Shown: piece after piece, positions 57,174 through 64,000 of the stretch
Position numbering within the stretch: the first letter of the stretch is position 1
Layout of the letters: the number at the start of each line of letters is the position of its first letter
Source: Polaromonas glacialis
GTDB taxonomy: Bacteria > Pseudomonadota > Gammaproteobacteria > Burkholderiales > Burkholderiaceae_C
Direction: 5' to 3'
Length of the DNA: 64,000 nt
Assembly: GCF_000709345.1 (NCBI RefSeq)
Contig: NZ_KL448323.1
Location: 1,669,468 to 1,733,467, forward strand
Program-made: the position numbers and the translations under genes
The notes under the pieces: generated by a model
What the model saw: only the letters and a program-made list of their open reading frames with translations
Databases searched by the model: none
What the model was told of the DNA's origin: nothing

Positions 57174-57225
57174 CAATAGGTTTTACGTTTTCCAACAAAA
57201 ACCATCCCGATCAGGACACCTTCAA

Positions 57226-58305
57226 GTGCAAGAGCAGAATCAACCGGCCGTTGCGGCCTCATCCACGGAGCGCCTGCGCCTGGCCGTCATTGGCGCCGGA
57301 CTCGGTTCGGCGCCCCACTTCCACAGCCTGGAGGACCTTGCCGGGGAAGCCGAACTGGCCTGGGTGTACGGGCGAAGCGCCGAACGCCTGGCCGCCGTCC
57401 GCCTGCCGGCGCAGGCGCGCAGGACCACGCGGCTTGAAGACATTCTTGAAGATGCCAGCGTGAAGGCCGTGCTGGTGCTGACGCCGCCGAACACGCACCT
57501 GGACATCGTCCTGCGGGCGGCGCGTGCCGGCAAGCACGTGCTGGTCGAAAAACCGCTGGAGATCGACCTCGACCGGGCCACCCGGCTGGTGCAGGCTTGC
57601 GAGTCCGCAGGCGTCACGCTCGCGGTCATGCTGCAGCACCGCCTGCGCGAGGCGGCACTGGGACTCAAGGCCTTGCTCGACGCAGGCGAACTCGGCCGGC
57701 TGGTCAGCGCCAGCGCGTCGGTGCGCTGGTGGCGCGCGCAAGGCTATTACGACGAACCGGGGCGCGGCAAGCTGGCGCGGGACGGCGGCGGCGTGCTGAT
57801 CACCCAGGCCATCCACACGCTGGACCTGCTGCTCAGCCTGACCGGCCTGCCCGAGCGCGTCACGGGCCTGGCCGCGACCTCGCCGGTGCATCGCATGGAA
57901 GGCGAGGACACGGCGGCGGCGCTGCTGCACTACGCCGGCGGCGCCATGGGCGTGGTGCAGGCCACCACGGCGGCCTATCCGGGTTTTCCGGAACGCATTG
58001 AGATCAATGGCACGCTGGGCACGGCAACGCTGGAATCCGGTGAACTGCAGGTCATGTTTGCCAGCGGGAAGCGCCTGGCGCTGGGCGAGCGCCAGGGCTC
58101 GGGCGGCGGCGCCGACCCCATGGCCTTCAACCATGCGGCCCATCGAGACGTGCTGCAGGATTTCATTCGCGCGGTGCAGGCCGGACGCACGCCTGCGGTC
58201 AGCGGGCGCTCCGCGCTGGGCGTGCAGCAGGTGATTGAAAGCATCATGGAATCATCAAGGGCCGGTTGCGCGATCAGCCTGCCGCCCGCGTCTCAGCCAG
58301 GATGA
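57226..58305 (+). CDS. Gfo/Idh/MocA-family oxidoreductase
   Basis: This 359-residue NAD(P)-dependent sugar dehydrogenase starts at GTG 57226 with AGGA about 10 bp upstream. The N-terminal Rossmann domain has RLRLAVIGAGLGSAPHF and ILEDASVKAVLVLTPPNTHLDI, then the catalytic-type region GKHVLVEKPLEIDL (E-K-P motif). The C-terminal domain has GKLARDGGGVLITQAIHTLDLLL, typical of Gfo/Idh/MocA enzymes (substrate His/Asp helix). Substrate unknown; the adjacent operator and GntR regulator suggest a uronate-derived or inositol-like sugar. Confidence 0.85.
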   Translation: MQEQNQPAVAASSTERLRLAVIGAGLGSAPHFHSLEDLAGEAELAWVYGRSAERLAAVRLPAQARRTTRLEDILEDASVKAVLVLTPPNTHLDIVLRAARAGKHVLVEKPLEIDLDRATRLVQACESAGVTLAVMLQHRLREAALGLKALLDAGELGRLVSASASVRWWRAQGYYDEPGRGKLARDGGGVLITQAIHTLDLLLSLTGLPERVTGLAATSPVHRMEGEDTAAALLHYAGGAMGVVQATTAAYPGFPERIEINGTLGTATLESGELQVMFASGKRLALGERQGSGGGADPMAFNHAAHRDVLQDFIRAVQAGRTPAVSGRSALGVQQVIESIMESSRAGCAISLPPASQPG

Positions 58306-58535
58306 ATGCGGCGCTGGAGCGCCTGGATCACTGAATCCGGGGAATCCTGGCAATGCGCAGCGGCACCCGGGCCGCAGACAGATTTTTCGCCGTTTTGTCT
58401 CGAAATCCACACAGCGCGGGCATGACCAGCTATAAAACTCGTAGCAAAACGGATTTTGCGTTATATTTGGCGGCGGGCCTTTGCCGGGCCTGATTCCCAT
58501 TCCCTGTGACCCGACCGACCTGAGGAGATAAACCA

Positions 58536-58865
58536 ATGAGTGCCAAAGAAAACGCTGCCGTGAGCCTGTTGCTTGAACTGCTGGAGTCGCGCTACGCACT
58601 GCGCGTGCTGTGGGCACTGAAAGACGGCCACCCGCAAACCTTTCGCCTGCTCCAGGACAGCATTGGCAACATCACGCCCAACACGCTGAACACCCGCATC
58701 AAGGAATTGCGCGCCGCCGGCCTGCTCGGCCATGGCGAAAAGGGTTACACCGTGACGACACTCGGCGCCGACCTGCTCAAGCGCCTGAACGACCTGCAGG
58801 CTTTCGCCGGAAAATGGGTGGTCAGCCAGACCAAGGTCAACGCGGACAAAAGCACCGCACAATAA
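58536..58865 (+). CDS. HxlR-like winged-helix transcriptional regulator
   Basis: This 109-residue protein has a single winged helix-turn-helix: LLLELLESRYALRVLWALKDG, TFRLLQDSIGNITPNTLNTRIKELRAAGLLGHGEKGYTVTTLGADLL. This is the HxlR pattern (start with W/Y-x-L-x-I/V-L-x-x-L). The typical N-terminal Cys of redox-sensing members is absent. GGAG precedes the ATG at 58536. It stands alone before an intrinsic terminator. Target genes cannot be inferred. Confidence 0.8.
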   Translation: MSAKENAAVSLLLELLESRYALRVLWALKDGHPQTFRLLQDSIGNITPNTLNTRIKELRAAGLLGHGEKGYTVTTLGADLLKRLNDLQAFAGKWVVSQTKVNADKSTAQ

Positions 58866-58894
58866 GCGGGCGGCCACTGCCAACACAAAAACAG

Positions 58895-58920
58895 AAACAG
58901 GCAAAAGGCCTGTTTTTTTG
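58895..58920 (+). terminator. Intrinsic terminator after the HxlR-like gene
   Basis: Stem AAACAGGC/GCCTGTTT (8 bp) with a 5-nt loop, continuing into a run of T residues. It lies about 30 bp after the stop codon. Confidence 0.88.
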
Positions 58921-59100
58921 TTTGTGGGCCAGGCCTGCCTCAGGCGGCAGCTTCCTCAAGCGAAGTTGAACCCGGACGTTGACCCCCCTACAATCCTGAC
59001 GCATCGGGCCGGACTTGCCGGCGTTGAGGCTGCCTGTACGGTAGCGGCCCTCACGCTGCTGGTTCAGGCGACATTTCATTATTAATCCTCAAATCCCTGC

Positions 59101-59128
59101 CTTGAAAAGGGGCTTGTGGTCCCAAGCT
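59101..59128 (+). promoter_or_regulatory. Candidate sigma-32 (heat shock) promoter for grpE
   Basis: CTTGAAA at 59101-59107 followed by 13 bp and CCCAAGCT at 59121-59128 approximates the sigma-32 consensus CTTGAAA-N11-16-CCCCATNT. It lies about 37 bp upstream of the grpE start. Confidence 0.6.
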
Positions 59129-59164
59129 AGTCAGCTTAGCAGCTTCAAAAACATCCCTACCAAC

Positions 59165-59734
59165 ATGTCCGAGAACAAACAACCCGAACAGAACAACGAC
59201 CTGACAGGCGCGCCCAGCCCCGAAGAACTCGAAGCAGCGCAGGCCGCCAACGAGTTTGACGCCATGAACGCAGCCAGCGAGGCGCAAGCCCAGCTGGCAG
59301 TGCTGCAGGCCAAGAACACCGAACTGTCCGACAGCTATCTGCGCGCCAAGGCTGAGGCTGAAAACGCCCGGCGTCGCGCCGAGGACGAAATTTCCAAGGC
59401 GCGCAAGTTTGCCCTTGAAAGCTTCTCCGAGAGCCTGCTGCCGGTGCTCGACAGCCTGGAAGCCGGCCTGGCGCTGAAGGAAGCCACGCTGGAGCAGATC
59501 CGCGAAGGCTCTGAAGCCACGCTCAAGCAGCTCAAGAGCGCCCTGGAGCGCAACAAGGTCATCGAGATCAATCCAGCCGCCGGCGCCAAATTTGACCCGC
59601 ACCAGCACCAGGCCATCAGCATGGTGCCTGCGCAGCAGGAAGCCAACACGGTCGTCACCGTACTGCAAAAGGGCTACCTGATTGCCGAGCGCGTGCTGCG
59701 CCCTGCCCTGGTCACCGTGGCAGCGCCGCAGTAA
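59165..59734 (+). CDS. grpE: Nucleotide exchange factor GrpE
   Basis: This 189-residue co-chaperone releases ADP from DnaK. The start is the ATG at 59165 (MSENKQPEQ); a longer frame upstream would read through the heat-shock promoter. A long N-terminal coiled coil (about 20-95, Ala/Glu-rich: [35 protein letters not shown]) is followed by the beta-rich head: [51 protein letters not shown]. First gene of grpE-dnaK-dnaJ. Confidence 0.95.
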   Translation: MSENKQPEQNNDLTGAPSPEELEAAQAANEFDAMNAASEAQAQLAVLQAKNTELSDSYLRAKAEAENARRRAEDEISKARKFALESFSESLLPVLDSLEAGLALKEATLEQIREGSEATLKQLKSALERNKVIEINPAAGAKFDPHQHQAISMVPAQQEANTVVTVLQKGYLIAERVLRPALVTVAAPQ

Positions 59735-59767
59735 GCACAAATAAACATCTGAAATATGTCGGCTGCT

Positions 59768-59795
59768 CTTGAACTTGTAAAACTTATCCGCAAGT
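59768..59795 (+). promoter_or_regulatory. Candidate sigma-32 promoter for dnaK
   Basis: CTTGAAC at 59768-59774, a 13-bp spacer and CCGCAAGT at 59788-59795 have the same geometry as the promoter upstream of grpE. It lies in the 145-bp gap before dnaK, so dnaK may be transcribed both with grpE and on its own. Confidence 0.55.
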
Positions 59796-59879
59796 CTTCA
59801 GCAGCTTGTTGAACCGGGCAGCCAACAGCGCCTGGCCCGGCATCCAAAACCTTCACGAAACAATAAACAGGAGTTAATC

Positions 59880-61823
<1,944 letters not shown>

Positions 61824-61879
61824 TGTAAGCCGGCTTGAAGCGGCCTGCTGACTGCATGAAAATGCATGGCCAGTGCAAG

Positions 61880-61920
61880 AGCGGAAACCAGGAGCAATCC
61901 CGGCTTTCCGCTTTTGTCTT
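61880..61920 (+). terminator. Hairpin between dnaK and dnaJ
   Basis: Stem AGCGGAAA (61880-61887) and TTTCCGCT (61905-61912) with a 17-nt loop, followed by TTTGTCTTTT. It may reduce read-through so that DnaK is made in excess over DnaJ. Confidence 0.7.
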
Positions 61921-62003
61921 TTGCCGCTGCATGCAATGCCCGCTTTTTCCTGCCCCTGCCTGGGCTGACCGCTGAATTTTTAACAATGATTGCCTGACCT
62001 GAC

Positions 62004-63143
62004 ATGGCCAAAAAAGACTATTACGACACGCTGGGCGTTCCCAAGAACGCCAGCGACGAAGACATCAAAAAAGCGTACCGCAAGCTCGCGATGAAGCATC
62101 ACCCTGACCGCAACCAGGGTGACAGCAAGGTGTCCGAGGAAAAATTCAAGGAGGCCAAGGAAGCCTACGAAATGCTTTCCGATGCGCAAAAGCGTGCCGC
62201 CTACGACCAGTACGGCCATGCCGGCGTGGACCCGAACATGCGCGGCGGCGGCGGTCCCGGCGCTGAAGGTTTTGGCGGTTTTGCCGAGGCGTTCGGCGAT
62301 ATTTTCGGCGATGTGTTCAGCGGCCAGCGTGGCGCACAGGGCGGCGGCCGGCAGGTCTACCGTGGCGGCGACCTGAGCTATGCGATGGAAGTCACGCTCG
62401 AAGAAGCGGCCGCCGGCAAGGAAGCGCAGATCCGCATCCCGAGCTGGGACGACTGCGCTACCTGCCACGGCAGCGGCGCCAAGCCCGGCACCAAGGTGGC
62501 GACCTGCACCACCTGCCACGGCCACGGCGTGGTGCAGATGCGCCAGGGATTTTTCAGCGTGCAGCAGACCTGTCCGCAGTGCAAGGGCAGCGGCAAGCTG
62601 ATCCCCTCGCCCTGCATGGCCTGCCACGGCGTGGGCAAGACCAAGACCAACAAGACGCTGGAAGTGAAGATTCCGGCCGGCATCGACGACGGCATGCGCA
62701 TCCGCTCGACCGGCAACGGCGAACCGGGCACCAACGGCGGCCCGCCGGGCGACCTGTACATCGAGATCCGGCTGAAAAAGCACGACATCTTCGAGCGCGA
62801 CGGCGACGACCTGCACTGCTCGATGCCGATCAGCTTCACCACGGCGGCGCTGGGCGGCGAGATCGAGGTACCGACGCTGGCCGGCAAGGCGGCCATCGAC
62901 ATTCCCGAAGGCACGCAGGCCGGCAAGCAGTTCCGGCTGCGCGGCAAGGGCATCAAGGGCGTGCGTTCGAGCTACCCGGGTGATTTGTACTGCCACATCA
63001 CGGTGGAAACGCCGGTCAAGCTGACCGAGCACCAGCGCAAGCTGCTCAAGGAACTCGACGAGTCGATCAAGAAAGGCGGCGCCAAGCACTCGCCCAGCGA
63101 GGAAGGCTGGACCGACAAGCTGAAGAATTTCTTCGGCGCCTGA
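62004..63143 (+). CDS. dnaJ: Chaperone DnaJ (Hsp40)
   Basis: This 379-residue co-chaperone stimulates DnaK ATPase and delivers substrates. The J domain (1-70) has [15 protein letters not shown] and the HPD motif (HHPDRN). A Gly/Phe-rich region ([23 protein letters not shown]) follows. The zinc-finger domain has four CxxCxGxG repeats: [24 protein letters not shown] and CMACHGVG. The C-terminal domains end DKLKNFFGA. It is the last of grpE-dnaK-dnaJ, 180 bp after dnaK. Confidence 0.97.
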   Translation: MAKKDYYDTLGVPKNASDEDIKKAYRKLAMKHHPDRNQGDSKVSEEKFKEAKEAYEMLSDAQKRAAYDQYGHAGVDPNMRGGGGPGAEGFGGFAEAFGDIFGDVFSGQRGAQGGGRQVYRGGDLSYAMEVTLEEAAAGKEAQIRIPSWDDCATCHGSGAKPGTKVATCTTCHGHGVVQMRQGFFSVQQTCPQCKGSGKLIPSPCMACHGVGKTKTNKTLEVKIPAGIDDGMRIRSTGNGEPGTNGGPPGDLYIEIRLKKHDIFERDGDDLHCSMPISFTTAALGGEIEVPTLAGKAAIDIPEGTQAGKQFRLRGKGIKGVRSSYPGDLYCHITVETPVKLTEHQRKLLKELDESIKKGGAKHSPSEEGWTDKLKNFFGA

Positions 63144-63164
63144 CACGCAGCGCCTGCCTTGACG

Positions 63165-63193
63165 AAATGCCGGATTGAGTCCGGCATTTTTTA
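63165..63193 (+). terminator. Intrinsic terminator after dnaJ
   Basis: Stem ATGCCGGA/TCCGGCAT (8 bp) with a 5-nt loop and a following run of T residues, about 22 bp past the dnaJ stop codon. Confidence 0.9.
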
Positions 63194-63287
63194 TGTCTGC
63201 GCGAAGCATGGACTTCAGTCGCTGCTTTCTGCTTTCTGCTTTCGGGGCCTTGGGTGGGTTCTTCTGTGGATTGAGGGGGGAGCGCCT

Positions 63288-63318
63288 TCCCGGCGGGGGG
63301 TAACTTTCTTTTCTGGGC
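63288..63318. repeat. Possible fragment of the long intergenic repeat next to the IS30 end
   Basis: TTCCCGGCGGGGGGTAACTT and TCTTTTCTGG resemble the GCCCGGCGGC...TAACTTTCTTTTG portion of the repeat seen at 6386-7019 (read along its right arm in reverse). It stops a few bases before the IS30 terminal sequence, as if the element had inserted into a repeat copy. Short match, so tentative. Confidence 0.4.
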
Positions 63319-63319
63319 G

Positions 63320-64000
63320 GATTCAAAGACCAAGTGCAACAGTAGGGATAAGGCCGGCTTTTGCCATGCTGGCATCGTCGTAGAACACCTCTGCAGCGCT
63401 GCGCCAGCCGAGGCTCTTTCGGGGGCGCGTATTGAGCTCCCAGGCCATCTCATCGAGCTCTCGCTGGGAGTACACGCCCAGGTCCGTGCCCTTGGGCAGG
63501 TACTGGCGCAGCAACCCGTTGGTGTTCTCGTTGAGGCCCCGTTGCCAGGGGCTGTGGGGGTCGCAAAAGTAGATTGTCATCCCGGTGTTGTCGGCCAGGC
63601 TTTTGTGCAGCGCCATCTCCTTGCCCTGGTCGTACGTCAGCGTCTGGCGCAACTCCTGCGGCAGCGCACAGAACGCCCTGGTGAAGCCGTCGAGCACGTC
63701 TGCAGCCTTGCTGCTGCCCAGTTTGACCATCATGGTGAACAGCGACTTCCTGCACACCAGCGTGCCGACAGACGACGCGTTGGCCTTGCCCACGATCAGG
63801 TCGCCCTCCCAGTGGCCGGGCAGCAAACGCTCGTTGGCCTGGGCCGGGCGCGCATGAATGCTCAACGTGCCCTGCAGCGAGCCGCGCCTGTCAGTGCCCC
63901 GGCTGCGGCGCCTGCGTGCACAGCGGCCCTGGCGCAGCAGCCCGACCAGCTCACGGCGCAGCTCTCCCCCGGGCATGGCGTAGATGGCGGCGTGGATCGC
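63320..64000 (-). mobile_element. IS30-family insertion sequence, transposase 3' end and right terminus
   Basis: The inner end is marked by GGATTCAAAGACCAAGTGCA at about 63320-63339, which resembles IS30-family terminal inverted repeats (ATTCAA...ACCAA...GCAACA) and overlaps the transposase stop codon. The other end lies beyond the window. It inserted between the dnaJ terminator and whatever follows. Confidence 0.75.
63323..64000 (-). CDS. IS30-family transposase, C-terminal part
   Basis: The reading frame enters from beyond the window (AIHAAIYAMPGGELRRELVGLL) and ends at 63323 with TVALGL. The DDE catalytic core is visible: first Asp in GHWEGDLIVGKANASSV, second Asp in TLTYDQGKEMALHKSLA, and the Glu in RGLNENTNGLLRQYLPKGTDL. 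The downstream ELDEMAWELNTRPRKSLGWRSAAEVF motif is typical of IS30. About 226 codons are present, with no frameshift, so this copy may be active. The N-terminal DNA-binding part lies outside the window. Confidence 0.92.
   Translation of the reverse strand, partial: AIHAAIYAMPGGELRRELVGLLRQGRCARRRRSRGTDRRGSLQGTLSIHARPAQANERLLPGHWEGDLIVGKANASSVGTLVCRKSLFTMMVKLGSSKAADVLDGFTRAFCALPQELRQTLTYDQGKEMALHKSLADNTGMTIYFCDPHSPWQRGLNENTNGLLRQYLPKGTDLGVYSQRELDEMAWELNTRPRKSLGWRSAAEVFYDDASMAKAGLIPTVALGL

Noticed and set aside
58429..58460. Another copy of the dispersed palindrome (AGCTATAAAACTCGTAGC)
   Set aside because: Only about ten bases resemble the element and the rest is missing, so it was not counted.

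Overview
This GC-rich window looks like chromosome from a Polaromonas-like member of the Comamonadaceae (Burkholderiales). That placement is inference from three things: orphan tripartite-tricarboxylate (Bug-type) binding proteins, a DUF3149 micro-protein, and dispersed palindromes of the 'GAATTGATAGC...CTATTTGATGC' kind that I associate with this family. I found no rRNA, tRNA, CRISPR array or prophage.

Layout. (1) 1-1400: start of a universal stress protein gene, a broken SulP transporter and a GNAT acetyltransferase with a rearranged-looking tail. (2) 1658-11904: a complete drug-efflux locus of the MdtABC plus outer-membrane-factor type. Its two permease genes are separated by a 774-bp island built on a very large inverted repeat. 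(3) 12076-14716: an RlpA-like protein, a CorA-like GMN membrane protein and a DUF3149 micro-protein. (4) 14815-19991: a LysR regulator divergent from a four-gene cluster (Bug binding protein, PdxA-family dehydrogenase, enolase-superfamily sugar-acid dehydratase, DHDPS-family lyase). It looks like a catabolic pathway for an unidentified sugar acid. (5) 20089-28738: housekeeping genes glmM, folP, ftsH, rlmE, yhbY and prlC, plus a secreted glutaredoxin-like protein. (6) 28860-37575: malonate use, with mdcR and the madLM transporter on the plus strand converging on the mdcABCDEGH operon on the minus strand. (7) 37719-44435: DUF2062 protein, rpiA, pyrD, fadH, and an unrecognised pair of membrane protein plus FecR-like lipoprotein. 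(8) 44518-58305: a uronate/aldarate catabolic region. Uronate dehydrogenase, an SMP-30 lactonase, a TRAP transporter, galactarate dehydratase, 5-keto-4-deoxyglucarate dehydratase and a semialdehyde dehydrogenase form an oxidative route to 2-oxoglutarate. A GarL-type aldolase and a GarR-type reductase form a second route to pyruvate and glycerate. A FadR-type GntR regulator sits divergently at the head. (9) 58536-63143: a small HxlR-like regulator and grpE-dnaK-dnaJ with candidate sigma-32 promoters. (10) 63323-64000: an IS30-family element running off the window.

Most of the window is ordinary core and catabolic gene content. The best candidates for something undescribed are the PdxA/dehydratase/lyase cluster, whose substrate cannot be read from sequence; the membrane protein/FecR-like lipoprotein pair; and the repeat landscape, which includes a short palindrome family, one possible copy of which lies inside a coding sequence.
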